Origin: Acinetobacter sp. TR3 | GTDB lineage: Bacteria; Pseudomonadota; Gammaproteobacteria; Pseudomonadales; Moraxellaceae | Reading direction: 5' to 3' | Assembly: GCF_027105055.1 (NCBI RefSeq) | Contig: NZ_CP114264.1 | Coordinates: 372,001 to 436,000, forward strand | DNA length: 64,000 bases | Shown here: positions 33,829 to 42,810 of the stretch, in pieces | Numbering within the stretch: position 1 is the first letter of the stretch | Layout of the letters: each line of letters opens with the position of its first letter | Program-made: the position numbers and the translations under genes | The notes under the pieces: model-generated | Told to the model about the DNA's origin: nothing | What the model saw: the letters and a program-made list of their open reading frames with translations, nothing else | Database searches by the model: none

Positions 33829-34881
33829 ATGAAAGATAAGCCGACATTAACCTATCAATTGCCGACCAAATCTTGCTTGAGCCATACTTGGGGAAAACCT
33901 CCATTTCCGCATGAGTCTTCTGACCATTGTGGCATTGATCGCTTTTATAACTTGGAAAAACCGCTCACGCCTTTTGATCGTAAGGGTTTATTTAAATGGC
34001 TAGCGACACGAAAATCTTATACTTGGAATGTTGATCGTGCGCATGAAGCTAATTTGCGTAATCAAATGCTTGAGTTACCACAAAATAGACCACACGCAGA
34101 TTTAAATAATTGGCAGATTTGGTTTGTAGGACATGCAACGGTTCTGATCCAAATAGGCCCTTACAACTTCTTAACCGATCCTGTTTGGTGTGACTATGTT
34201 AGTCCAAAGCAAGGTCAAGGCCCACAACGAGTTTGCCCGGCAGGGATCGCTTTAGAAAAGCTTCCAACGATTCATGCAGTATTATTAAGCCATAATCATT
34301 ATGACCACATGGACTTGGCTACGTTGGAGTGGCTGCATCAGAAATTTAAAATGCCGATTTATACGGGTTTAGGTAATGGTTACTACTTAGCAAAACATTT
34401 ACATGTGATTGAAATGGATTGGTGGCAAGAAATTCCTTTTCATGACGAAATCAAGATAGCCTATACCCCAGCACAACATGCTTCTGGACGTGGAGCACGG
34501 GATCAAAATAGAGCTTTGTGGGGTGGTTTTTCGCTTCTAGCAAAGACAGGACATTGCTTCTTTGCGGGTGATACAGGTTACGCAGGGCATTTCAAAAAAA
34601 TTCATGAACGCTATGGTGATGCACGTATTGCATTATTACCCATAGGTGCTTATGAGCCACGAAAGTTAATGCGATATGTGCATATGAATCCACAAGATGC
34701 TTTTCACGCTCATTTAGATTTACATGCGCATCGTTCATTGGCCATTCATTTTCGTACTTTCCAACTTACTGATGAAGACCGCAATGCTCCTGAACATGAG
34801 TTACAACAAGCAATGAAATCCTCATCTAAATTAGTCAATCCATTTTATTGTATTCGTGAAGGACATTTCATTCGGGCTTAG
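33829..34881 (+). CDS. MBL-fold hydrolase, NAPE-PLD/RomA-like
   Basis: A 350-aa metallo-beta-lactamase-fold protein of the group that includes NAPE-PLD-type phospholipases and RomA. The core has WFVGHATVLIQIGPYNFLTD, zinc ligands in LLSHNHYDHMDL (HxHxDH), His in PAQHASGRG, Asp in FFAGDTGYAGHF and a final His in SLAIHFRTF. N-terminal HTWGKPPFP and later the Trp-rich segment are also typical. ATG 33829 is preceded by AAGAAGAAG; the frame is open 11 codons further to a TTG. The substrate is unknown. It overlaps the end of the convergent DoxX gene by 14 bases. Confidence 0.87.
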   Translation: MKDKPTLTYQLPTKSCLSHTWGKPPFPHESSDHCGIDRFYNLEKPLTPFDRKGLFKWLATRKSYTWNVDRAHEANLRNQMLELPQNRPHADLNNWQIWFVGHATVLIQIGPYNFLTDPVWCDYVSPKQGQGPQRVCPAGIALEKLPTIHAVLLSHNHYDHMDLATLEWLHQKFKMPIYTGLGNGYYLAKHLHVIEMDWWQEIPFHDEIKIAYTPAQHASGRGARDQNRALWGGFSLLAKTGHCFFAGDTGYAGHFKKIHERYGDARIALLPIGAYEPRKLMRYVHMNPQDAFHAHLDLHAHRSLAIHFRTFQLTDEDRNAPEHELQQAMKSSSKLVNPFYCIREGHFIRA

Positions 34882-35275
34882 TGTGAGTCTTTGCGTTGAG
34901 ACACCAGATTGAAATCAGCGAAAGACTCCCTAATGCAATATTCATCACGACGGGATTAAATGCTTGGTAAATTTGATTTGGGTAAATGAATAGAATAAAA
35001 ATAAATAACCCAACTAAACTCAAAATACTGAGCCAGTGCAAATATTGATGTCTTATAAACAGAAAGAGAATACCAAAAATGATCTCGCTAATCCCTGAAA
35101 GCGAGACTAACCATGGTATATACACATCAGGAATATGTAATTGTTGCCAAACGTATTGTTCACCCTCTACCTGAAAAATTAATTTAGGAATTAAACCTTG
35201 ATAAATCCAAAGAAAGGCAATAATCAGCTGACAGAATTTTAAAATCTGTGCAATTGTAAGTTCAGCATTTCTCAT
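34868..35275 (-). CDS. DoxX-like membrane protein
   Basis: A 135-aa protein with four hydrophobic segments, matching the DoxX-like group: FCQLIIAFLWIYQGLIPKLI, WLVSLSGISEIIFGILFLFI and two further spans. DoxX relatives are often linked to redox or thiol stress membrane complexes. It starts 4 bases inside the end of the upstream DCC gene (ATGA-type overlap), so the two are translationally coupled. Such DCC plus DoxX pairs occur in other bacteria, which suggests a joint envelope or redox task, though the reaction is unknown. Confidence 0.8.
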   Translation of the reverse strand: MRNAELTIAQILKFCQLIIAFLWIYQGLIPKLIFQVEGEQYVWQQLHIPDVYIPWLVSLSGISEIIFGILFLFIRHQYLHWLSILSLVGLFIFILFIYPNQIYQAFNPVVMNIALGSLSLISIWCLNAKTHTKPE

Positions 35276-35712
35276 CTTAAAACATCATCCAATAAGAAAT
35301 GCTGTTTATCACTCGCTTGAATCACATAACAATCTTCAGTCTTACCAAAAAGTTGATAACGATTAAGGGCAATGCGTCGATAAGTAAAGTCACGTACAAA
35401 TTTTGGAACAAACTTGCCATATCGTAATGTGTTGTAAGGAAAATCAAGGGATTCCATCACACGTAAGAAAGCTGTTGATTCAGTGAATAATTGTCCCTTC
35501 TCAAGTAAGAGCATGGTTTCAAAATGGTCAGTTGGGAAATGATACTTTTTTAAGATTTGTTGCCCCAAGTCTGATTGCACAGAAACCAGTTTGAATTGAT
35601 AACGTGGATCATGCTTGATCATAAAATTTGCCCATGCTGAGCAAAGAACACACACGCCATCGAACAAGATAATATTATGGTTTTGAATCAGTTGATCTAA
35701 TTGTTTTGACAT
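35272..35712 (-). CDS. DCC-family thiol-disulfide oxidoreductase-like (DUF393)
   Basis: A 146-aa protein of the DCC/DUF393 family, named for its N-terminal motif; here ILFDGVCVLCSAWANFMIKH holds the two Cys of the CxxC-like site. Later segments VSVQSDLGQQIL and the YRIALNRYQLFGK end are typical. ATG 35712 is chosen because the motif follows closely; the upstream part of the open frame contains the catalase terminator and cannot be coding. It is coupled to the DoxX gene by a 4-base overlap. Confidence 0.85.
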   Translation of the reverse strand: MSKQLDQLIQNHNIILFDGVCVLCSAWANFMIKHDPRYQFKLVSVQSDLGQQILKKYHFPTDHFETMLLLEKGQLFTESTAFLRVMESLDFPYNTLRYGKFVPKFVRDFTYRRIALNRYQLFGKTEDCYVIQASDKQHFLLDDVLR

Positions 35713-35757
35713 GATTATTTTTCTTAAGAAATTGACTAAATTGTTACCCAAGTTCAT

Positions 35758-35786
35758 AAAAAAAGCCATCTGAAGATGGCTTTTTA
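35758..35786 (-). terminator. Terminator of the catalase gene
   Basis: AAAAGCCATC (35761-35770) and GATGGCTTTT (35775-35784) with a TGAA loop and a T-run on the minus strand. It lies 20 bases past the catalase stop. Confidence 0.9.
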
Positions 35787-35803
35787 TTTGGATCTTTTAG
35801 GGT

Positions 35804-37324
35804 TTAAAGAAAGCTTGGTAAGTGACGAGCAGGGTCAGTCTCACGGGCAGTTTGCGCATCAGCAACAGTCATACCGAGTGCTTTTGCAACACCTTCGCCA
35901 TAAGCAGGGTGGCAAGCATAGCAATTGCGGATATGACGATACTTGATAAAGTCCAACGCGTCGCCCATCGCGCGTGCTGTATTGCCAAATAAGGCATCTT
36001 GCTGTTCAGGAGTCATTAACTCGAACAAGGCACGAGGTTGACTGAAGTAGTCATTATCATCTTCACGATAATCCCAGAAGTCTGCATCGCCATTGATTTT
36101 CAATGGTGGTTCTTTGTACTGCGGCTGTTCTTGCCATTGGCCGAAGCTGTTGGGTTCATAATGTGGTAAACCACCATAGTTGGCATCAATGCGACCTTGA
36201 CCATCGCGGTGATTACTGTGAACAGGGCAGCGAGCAGCATTCACTGGAATTTGTTGATAGTTCACACCTAAACGGTAACGTTGCGCATCCGCATAGTTAA
36301 ATAGACGTGCCTGTAACATACGGTCAGGTGAAACGCTAATACCTGGCACTAAGTTACTTGGTGCAAAAGCCGACTGTTCAACATCTAGGAAGAAGTTTTC
36401 AGAGTTGCGATTGAGTTCAAACTCACCAACTTCAATCAGTGGATAGTCGCCATGAGGCCAAACTTTAGTTAAATCGAATGGATGATATGGAACTTTCTCA
36501 GCATCTTGTTCTGGCATGACTTGTACGAAAAGCGTCCATTTTGGATAGTCTTGACGTTCGATGGCATCGAATAAATCGCGTTGATGGCTTTCACGGTCTT
36601 GACCCACCAATTCACCAGCTTCTGCATCAGTTAGGTTTTTAATTCCTTGTTGCGTTCTAAAGTGGAATTTCACCCAGAAACGTTCATTGGCTGCATTAAT
36701 GAAGCTATAGGTATGACTACTAAAACCATGCATATGTCGGTAGCTAGCAGGGATACCGCGATCTGACATTACAATCGTGACTTGATGCAGTGCTTCTGGC
36801 AATAAAGTCCAGAAATCCCAGTTATTGGTGGCACTACGAAGGTTGGTTTTTGGGTCGCGTTTTACTGCTTTGTTGAGATCTGGGAATTTGCGTGGATCAC
36901 GTAAGAAAAATACAGGGGTATTATTACCCACCATATCCCAGTTACCTTCTTCAGTATAAAATTTTAAGGCAAAACCACGGATATCTCGTTCAGCATCTGC
37001 TGCGCCACGTTCACCTGCAACCGTGGTAAAACGAGCAAACATTTCTGTTTTTTTGCCAATTTCGCTAAAGATTTTAGCGCGAGTATATTGAGTAATATCA
37101 TGGGTAACTGTAAATGTACCGAAGGCACCAGAACCTTTAGCGTGCATACGACGCTCAGGAATCACTTCACGGACAAAGTTGGCAAGTTTTTCATTTAGCC
37201 ATAAATCTTGGGCTAATAAAGGACCCCGAGCACCTGCTGTCATACTATTCTGATTATCCACCACGGGTGCGCCAAAATCAGTGGTTAAGTGGCTATAAGG
37301 ACATTTTTTATCGTCTTGGCTCAT
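35804..37324 (-). CDS. katA: Small-subunit haem catalase
   Basis: A 506-aa monofunctional catalase that breaks down hydrogen peroxide. Family residues are present: the catalytic His61 in [14 protein letters not shown], Asn in [10 protein letters not shown] (about 134-135) and the haem-ligand Tyr in [14 protein letters not shown]. The length matches the small-subunit type; large KatE/HPII-type enzymes have over 700 residues. The C-terminus carries a CYACH motif (468-472) where relatives usually have a charged sequence; see findings. The symbol katA is by type, not by proven orthology. Confidence 0.93.
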   Translation of the reverse strand: MSQDDKKCPYSHLTTDFGAPVVDNQNSMTAGARGPLLAQDLWLNEKLANFVREVIPERRMHAKGSGAFGTFTVTHDITQYTRAKIFSEIGKKTEMFARFTTVAGERGAADAERDIRGFALKFYTEEGNWDMVGNNTPVFFLRDPRKFPDLNKAVKRDPKTNLRSATNNWDFWTLLPEALHQVTIVMSDRGIPASYRHMHGFSSHTYSFINAANERFWVKFHFRTQQGIKNLTDAEAGELVGQDRESHQRDLFDAIERQDYPKWTLFVQVMPEQDAEKVPYHPFDLTKVWPHGDYPLIEVGEFELNRNSENFFLDVEQSAFAPSNLVPGISVSPDRMLQARLFNYADAQRYRLGVNYQQIPVNAARCPVHSNHRDGQGRIDANYGGLPHYEPNSFGQWQEQPQYKEPPLKINGDADFWDYREDDNDYFSQPRALFELMTPEQQDALFGNTARAMGDALDFIKYRHIRNCYACHPAYGEGVAKALGMTVADAQTARETDPARHLPSFL

Positions 37325-37940
37325 GTTCTATCTCCATCAAGATGACCTGTGAGTTGGGTCATCCGAACTGTTTGACCGTTCAAAGATATGAATGTTTAAC
37401 CGTATCAGCTACAAAATGGGTATCAAAAATGAAGATGCCTAAATTGATTTTTAATGATGAGGTTTACATCCTTTGTATTTTTACTCTAGGTTGATGAAAG
37501 TTTTTTTTCCAATGGATTAAAGTTGATGTCATAAATGCTTTATCCGATTGAAGCTGTTTAAAGCTTAAAGATCAACTGAGTTTTTGTAGATATGAAATTT
37601 GTTAAGAATAGATAAAAGATAATGGAAAAATAAAGACTTACTGGATTGCTAGGTTTTAACTAGAAGTAGGAAAAAAGCTGACATTCAGAAACAAGCTTTG
37701 ATTAATTTCTTTCATTCAGAGACATCTTTGCCATGTTGGAGTTATGTAAAATCACCTAAAAATAGTCATTTGAGAATGCGTTTGTTTAATCTTTTTTGAC
37801 GTGAATGAGCGGATTTAATACCTGTTTTTATATTCAATTTTGGTATCTAAAAACATAAACTCGGTTGGAGATATGTAAAACCCCATGATATTAAAATTTG
37901 CTATGTTATTTTGAGCTTAATTTTGCAGAGATTAAAACAA
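37325..37940. other. Divergent intergenic region upstream of catalase
   Basis: About 615 AT-rich bases lie between the catalase start and a lipoprotein gene. I see no convincing gene, tRNA or strong hairpin. Catalase control elements (for example an OxyR site) should be here but cannot be placed by eye. Confidence 0.5.
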
Positions 37941-38402
37941 ATGAAGAAATTAGTGCTCGGTTTAGGGCTATCTTTAACCGTCTTAGCAGGATGTACATCT
38001 ATTATGCCGCAGTCAGATCAAACTAAAGCGGATGCAGCTCAATCACTCAGTGTTGAATTTGTGGGACAAGGTACTTATAACGTTGTGCAACAACAAGGTA
38101 CGGTTCGTTTATATGCGGTTGAAAACCGTATGGCAGATGTTCCAGCGACCTTAATCACACAAAAGAAAATACAAGTATCTCAGGTGCCTTTTACAGTTGA
38201 TTTGAATATTCCTGCAAATCATCGTCAAACTATTCAGCCATCAGTTCGAGATAATACAGAATTGAATTACTATATTACATGGGAACCTGATGTTAAAAAT
38301 TTAACTGGTAAAGATCTGATTGCAATTGATTATGATCGTAAATTCCCAGCGGTTAGCCTGAATAAAACCAAACAACAGATCTTTTTACGACAGAATCAAT
38401 AA
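37941..38402 (+). CDS. YbaY-like lipoprotein
   Basis: A 153-aa predicted lipoprotein. The signal peptide MKKLVLGLGLSLTVLAGC ends in a lipobox LAGC, so Cys18 would be lipidated and the protein sent to the outer membrane (no Asp at +2). The mature part, with TVRLYAVENRMADVPATLIT and VPFTVDLNIP, looks like the YbaY/YscW beta-sandwich family. I chose ATG 37941 because the signal peptide begins there; the frame is open 10 more codons upstream. It is followed by a strong terminator. Confidence 0.75.
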   Translation: MKKLVLGLGLSLTVLAGCTSIMPQSDQTKADAAQSLSVEFVGQGTYNVVQQQGTVRLYAVENRMADVPATLITQKKIQVSQVPFTVDLNIPANHRQTIQPSVRDNTELNYYITWEPDVKNLTGKDLIAIDYDRKFPAVSLNKTKQQIFLRQNQ

Positions 38403-38413
38403 ATACTGAAAAT

Positions 38414-38448
38414 AAAAAAGCGATCAACTGAGTAATGATCGCTTTTTT
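38414..38448. terminator. Bidirectional terminator
   Basis: A perfect 13-bp stem (38414-38426 with 38436-38448) with A6 and T6 at its base, between the convergent lipoprotein gene and ptsP. Confidence 0.92.
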
Positions 38449-38464
38449 ATTTTCTACAATCATG

Positions 38465-40756
38465 TTAACTGACTAAACGATTTGATTTGACCATATCTGC
38501 AAGGCCATGAGTTTTAAAGTAGTGTTCAAGCCAACTTTTGATGACCAGAGGGTTATTCATGTGTAAAACATCATCTAAGAGTTGTTTTGCATCACTCATT
38601 GGGACATGACAAATCGCTTTACGAACTCTTAATATATTGCTAGAACTCATGGAAAGTGTATTGAAACCCATCGCCATCAGTAAAATGGCAGATAATGGAT
38701 CTCCTGCCATTTCACCACAGACACTGACTGGTTTTTGATAAATATGGCAATCTTCTACCAAACGGTTTAAAGCACGTAATACAGACGGATGAAAGTGCGA
38801 ATATACGTTAGCAACATGAGGATTGTTACGATCAACAGCCAATAAATATTGGGTTAAGTCATTTGAGCCAACTGAAAAGAAGTCGACTAGCTCCGCAAAC
38901 TCACCAATTTGTAAAAGTACACTCGGTACTTCAACCATGATCCCAATTTTAGGCTTAGTGATTTTGACTTGTTCTTCTTCTTGTACAGCTAACCAGTCTC
39001 GTTCCAATAGATACAAGACTTCCTCAACTTCACTGACACTTGTCACCATCGGTAACAAAATATGCAAATTATTCAAACCAATACTGGCTTTTAGCATCGC
39101 ACGAATCTGCGCTGAGAAAATTTCAGGATGATCCAGAGTAAAGCGAAGACCACGCCAACCTAATGCCGAGTTTTCCTCTTCAATACTAAAATAAGGCAAA
39201 TCTTTATCTGCACCGATATCGAGAGTTCGCATAATCACGGGCTTATTGGCAAAATGGCTCAACTGCTGACGATAGATGGCACGTTGTTCTTCTTCACCTG
39301 GGAAGCGTTCGCGTAGCATAAATGGAATTTCACTACGATATAAACCGACACCTTTTGCACCACGTTGCACCCCACGAACCACATCAATCATCAAACCTGT
39401 ATTGACGAACAACGGAATAGAAACACCATCAGGTGTAATTGCATCCTTGGTTTCGTATTGCTTTAAATCTTTTGCGATTTGTTCTTCTTCTTTCTGGACT
39501 TCTTTATAACGTTGACGCAAACGACGTGGTGGATTAACAAAGATACGCCCTTGATAAGCATCGACAATCATTTCAATGTCATCAAGCGTGGTGATGGGTA
39601 ACTCAGTCACACCGACAACAGTTGGAATACCTAACGCACGTGCAACGATCACCATATGTGAATTCGCTGCACCTTCAGAAGTCACAATCGCAGCGATTTT
39701 ATCAACAGGAAGTTCAACTAAAGCCGCCGTGCTAATTTCCTCACCAATTAAAATACTGTCTGGGCTAAGTTCACGGTGGCTCGAATCATTTTCTTGTAAG
39801 CAGGCTAAAATACGGCGACCGAGGTCTTTGAGATCAGAGACGCGTTCACGTAAGTAATCATCTTCCATTTGTGCAAAAAGTGCTACATGCTTATCAATGA
39901 CTTTACGAACCGCACCTTGTGCCCAACTACCTGCACGAATATGATCTTTGATTTCACTTGGCAATACATTTTCATCTAACATTCGTAAAAATACGCTAAA
40001 TAATGCGCGTTCTTCTGACATCAATGAATCTTGCATTTTCTCATCTAGAGATTGGATATCTAAACGTACTGCTGCAATCGCTTGATCTAATAGGTCAAGT
40101 TCATCACTGATATCTTCAGCCTCACGATCAGGAATTGCAGCAAGATCGGCTGGGGGATAGAGCACGATGGCACGACCTAATGCAATCCCTCCAGCACCTG
40201 AAACCCCTTGGAATGTTTTGTAAGATGAACCACTGGTCGGTTTGCGGAAAACATCAATATTTCCGACCGCATGCGCATGGGCAATTACCCCTGAGAGTTG
40301 CGCACATAAGGTGACCAAAAATGATTCAGCCGCCTCACTAAAGTCTTGAGACTCTTTATTTTGAACAACTAAAACGCCCATCACTTTACGGCGATACATC
40401 ACGGGTACGCCAAGAAATGAGTTAAATAGCTCTTCACCTGTTTCGGGCAAATAAGCAAAGCGTTCATGCTTAGGTGCGTTATCTAGGTTTACAATTTCTT
40501 CACGTTTACCGACTAAACCGACGAGGCCTTCACCAACACTCAAAGAAACGTGTCCAACAGCTTCAGGTTTTAAACCCTTTGAAGCCATGAGCACATAGCG
40601 TTTGTTTCGTTCATCCAATAAATAAATGGAGCATACATCTACATGCATCGCTTCAGCTACATGATTGACCATAATGTCCAAAGAATCATGCAAACTGACG
40701 GACGCATTAATTTCTTGCACAATGCGTCTAAGCGTGTCGAGTTGCATGTTTGACAT
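38465..40756 (-). CDS. ptsP: PTS-Ntr enzyme I (PtsP)
   Basis: A 763-aa enzyme I of the nitrogen-related phosphotransferase system, which passes phosphate from PEP to NPr. The N-terminal GAF domain (about residues 5-160, VCSIYLLDE, GEGLVG) distinguishes it from sugar EI. The phospho-His domain reads GAANSHMVIVARALGIPTVVG. The PEP-binding barrel contains FRSEIPFM-type RSEIPF, DIGADKDLPYF, NDLTQYLLAVDR and Cys in VCGEMAGDP. It lies 98 bases downstream of rppH on the same strand, the same order as in E. coli, so they are probably co-transcribed. Confidence 0.96.
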   Translation of the reverse strand: MSNMQLDTLRRIVQEINASVSLHDSLDIMVNHVAEAMHVDVCSIYLLDERNKRYVLMASKGLKPEAVGHVSLSVGEGLVGLVGKREEIVNLDNAPKHERFAYLPETGEELFNSFLGVPVMYRRKVMGVLVVQNKESQDFSEAAESFLVTLCAQLSGVIAHAHAVGNIDVFRKPTSGSSYKTFQGVSGAGGIALGRAIVLYPPADLAAIPDREAEDISDELDLLDQAIAAVRLDIQSLDEKMQDSLMSEERALFSVFLRMLDENVLPSEIKDHIRAGSWAQGAVRKVIDKHVALFAQMEDDYLRERVSDLKDLGRRILACLQENDSSHRELSPDSILIGEEISTAALVELPVDKIAAIVTSEGAANSHMVIVARALGIPTVVGVTELPITTLDDIEMIVDAYQGRIFVNPPRRLRQRYKEVQKEEEQIAKDLKQYETKDAITPDGVSIPLFVNTGLMIDVVRGVQRGAKGVGLYRSEIPFMLRERFPGEEEQRAIYRQQLSHFANKPVIMRTLDIGADKDLPYFSIEEENSALGWRGLRFTLDHPEIFSAQIRAMLKASIGLNNLHILLPMVTSVSEVEEVLYLLERDWLAVQEEEQVKITKPKIGIMVEVPSVLLQIGEFAELVDFFSVGSNDLTQYLLAVDRNNPHVANVYSHFHPSVLRALNRLVEDCHIYQKPVSVCGEMAGDPLSAILLMAMGFNTLSMSSSNILRVRKAICHVPMSDAKQLLDDVLHMNNPLVIKSWLEHYFKTHGLADMVKSNRLVS

Positions 40757-40854
40757 GGATGTTTACTCCAATTTATAAATCGTTATCGGTCTAGTTATAA
40801 CAGCTCTATAATCAAAAATCATTGCTTAAAGTGATGATTTGTTGACGATTAACG

Positions 40855-41325
40855 CTACGGTAATTGTAAACACAACTCCATCATGGCTCTGCGGTAAACA
40901 TCTCTTTTGAAGTTCACTACTTGACCTAATGGATACCAGTAACTCACCCATTGCCATTCATCGAACTCGGGTGGGTCTGATAGATTTAACTGAATATGAT
41001 GCGGCGATGCCGTTAATTTCAGTAAAAACCACTTTTGCTTTTGTCCAATACATACCGGATCAGAATCTGACCGAATGTACCGATGTGGCAAACGATAACG
41101 CAGCCAACTTTTAGTCTGCGCTACTATTTGGACGTGTTCGGGCAATAAACCGACTTCTTCTCTCAGTTCACGATAAAGTGCCTGTTCAGGGGTTTCTCCA
41201 AACTGGATCCCTCCTTGTGGAAATTGCCAAGCATTGTGACCAATGCGTTTTGCCCATAAAACTTGTCCGTCATCGTTTGCCAAAATGATCCCGACGTTGG
41301 GTCGGAAACCTTCTGAGTCGATCAT
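40855..41325 (-). CDS. rppH: RNA pyrophosphohydrolase RppH
   Basis: A 156-aa Nudix hydrolase that removes pyrophosphate from the 5' end of mRNA and so opens the way for RNase E decay. It begins [17 protein letters not shown], as in E. coli, with the Nudix box [20 protein letters not shown] then VGL. ATG 41325 is chosen by homology and by AGGT at 41332-41335; the frame is open 27 codons further upstream but reads unlike the family. ptsP follows as in E. coli. The RppH substrate pathway connects functionally with rne elsewhere in this window. Confidence 0.95.
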   Translation of the reverse strand: MIDSEGFRPNVGIILANDDGQVLWAKRIGHNAWQFPQGGIQFGETPEQALYRELREEVGLLPEHVQIVAQTKSWLRYRLPHRYIRSDSDPVCIGQKQKWFLLKLTASPHHIQLNLSDPPEFDEWQWVSYWYPLGQVVNFKRDVYRRAMMELCLQLP

Positions 41326-41496
41326 TTGGCTACCTAAATTTTCTCTATATCGTTGACTTTGATCTCGGGGACAGTCACTCTTCACGTCCAACTCGAAAAA
41401 GGTCAAAGTAAAATGTTTAAAATTGCTATGATCTTAACGAATTTTTAGTCACTTACGGAAATAGATTTACGTTTTTTTTCTTTAATTTGCATTTAA

Positions 41497-42168
41497 ATGA
41501 GCATTTATATGAAATTGGCTTTGTTTGATTTAGATCACACCCTGTTAAATACCGATTCTGACCACTCATGGGGTGAGTTTTTAGTGAATGAAGGTTTGGT
41601 TGATCCAGTTCATCATCGTCAAATGAATGATAAATTCTACGAGGACTATAAGGCAGGGCAGCTTGACCCGATTGCCTATAACGAATTTGTCTTTGAATTT
41701 TTGACCAAGCATGACAATACTTATTTAACTGAACTACATCAGTTGTTTATGCAAAAAGTGATTCGTCCCCAAATGCGCCCAAAAGGATTTGATGCAATCA
41801 AGAAGCATCAAGATTTAGGTCATGCGATTGTTGGGATTACTGCAACCAGTGATTTTATTACTGCACCGATTTTTCGTGAATTTGGGATTACAGAAATTAT
41901 TGCCACCAATGCCGAAGTTCTTGATGGGAAGTATACGGGTAAGGTGACAGGTTTACCTTGTTATCAGAAAGGTAAGCTTGCTCGTTTAGATCAATGGTTA
42001 CAGGGAAGAGCAGTTGATGAGTCTTGGGCGTATTCAGATTCGATTAATGATCGTTTCTTGCTTGAGTATGCAACCCATGCGATTGCGGTGAATCCAGACG
42101 ATCGTTTAGAAAAATTAGCGCAAGAACAGAGTTGGGATATTCAAGACTGGTCGATCGTATCCGTATAA
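41497..42168 (+). CDS. HAD-IB phosphatase (SerB-like)
   Basis: A 223-aa HAD hydrolase of subfamily IB. The nucleophile motif is ALFDLDHTLLNTDSDHSWGE, motif II lies near VGITATSDFI, and the metal site is the segment WAYSDSINDRFLLEYA with DSxND. This pattern fits HAD-IB proteins annotated as phosphoserine phosphatase-like, including those that act on phospholipid-type phosphates. The substrate is not clear. ATG 41497 and ATG 41509 are both possible. It is divergent from rppH with about 170 bases between. Confidence 0.9.
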   Translation: MSIYMKLALFDLDHTLLNTDSDHSWGEFLVNEGLVDPVHHRQMNDKFYEDYKAGQLDPIAYNEFVFEFLTKHDNTYLTELHQLFMQKVIRPQMRPKGFDAIKKHQDLGHAIVGITATSDFITAPIFREFGITEIIATNAEVLDGKYTGKVTGLPCYQKGKLARLDQWLQGRAVDESWAYSDSINDRFLLEYATHAIAVNPDDRLEKLAQEQSWDIQDWSIVSV

Positions 42169-42234
42169 TCTTTACTTTGCTCACATAGTACTTATGATGT
42201 TAGAAGAATAGGTATTATGTGAATCGGAAATATC

Positions 42235-42477
42235 GTGAATAATAAGAATTCAGAGCGTAGACGATATCGCCGCTCAGATTGGGGTGAACAGTTCCTTAGC
42301 CAAGGTTTTGATGCTTTGATTAGTGAATTGTTATTCTACTTGATTATCCTTTTATTTGGGGGGGCAATAGGTGGCATTATTTTTGCCTGCATAACGTTTG
42401 GATTTGGCGCATTATTTTTGGTTTTACCTTTTGTGATGCTGCTTTATTATGTTGTTAGGAAATTTGTGAAAAAATAA
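42235..42477 (+). CDS. Small membrane protein, tandem paralogue 1
   Basis: An 80-aa protein starting at GTG 42235 with GGAAA just upstream. It has a basic N-terminus (ERRRYRRSDWGEQF), then two hydrophobic segments, the second being the motif FGFGALFLVLPFVMLLYY followed by a basic tail (VRKFVKK). The same motif recurs in the next gene, 2 bases downstream, so the two arose by duplication. I do not recognise a named family. It probably sits in the inner membrane. Confidence 0.7.
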   Translation: MNNKNSERRRYRRSDWGEQFLSQGFDALISELLFYLIILLFGGAIGGIIFACITFGFGALFLVLPFVMLLYYVVRKFVKK

Positions 42478-42479
42478 AA

Positions 42480-42746
42480 ATGAATGATCATCCACAGAAG
42501 AACGAACCTAGCAAACAGCCAACATGTAGGCAGGTTTGCACAGCATTTTTTGGTGAATTGGTGGGACAACTTATCCTATTCGGCGCTTTTTTTCTCATCA
42601 CCAATGTCTATTTTGCTTATGTTGTATTTGGTTTTGGCGCATTATTTTTGATTTTACCTTTTGCAATGCTGATTTATTATGCAGCAAAAAAGTATGTGCA
42701 AAAACAAAAGGCGCATGATAAAAATTATGAATTGAGTGAAAAATAA
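42480..42746 (+). CDS. Small membrane protein, tandem paralogue 2
   Basis: An 88-aa protein starting 2 bases after the stop of paralogue 1, so translation is coupled. The N-terminus is polar (MNDHPQKNEPSKQPT) and the second hydrophobic segment is FGFGALFLILPFAMLIYY, nearly the same as in the first copy, followed by KKYVQKQKA. Outside this motif the two differ strongly, which points to an old duplication or selection on the motif only. No function is known to me. Confidence 0.7.
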   Translation: MNDHPQKNEPSKQPTCRQVCTAFFGELVGQLILFGAFFLITNVYFAYVVFGFGALFLILPFAMLIYYAAKKYVQKQKAHDKNYELSEK

Positions 42747-42810
42747 AAATTATTTATCTGATCCATTCAATTTATTGTTATAACACTACTGAATTTATGT
42801 CGGGGGTGTT

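Noticed and set aside
39276..39857. Several plus-strand ORFs of 77-93 codons within ptsP
   Set aside because: Antisense shadows of ptsP with no independent support.
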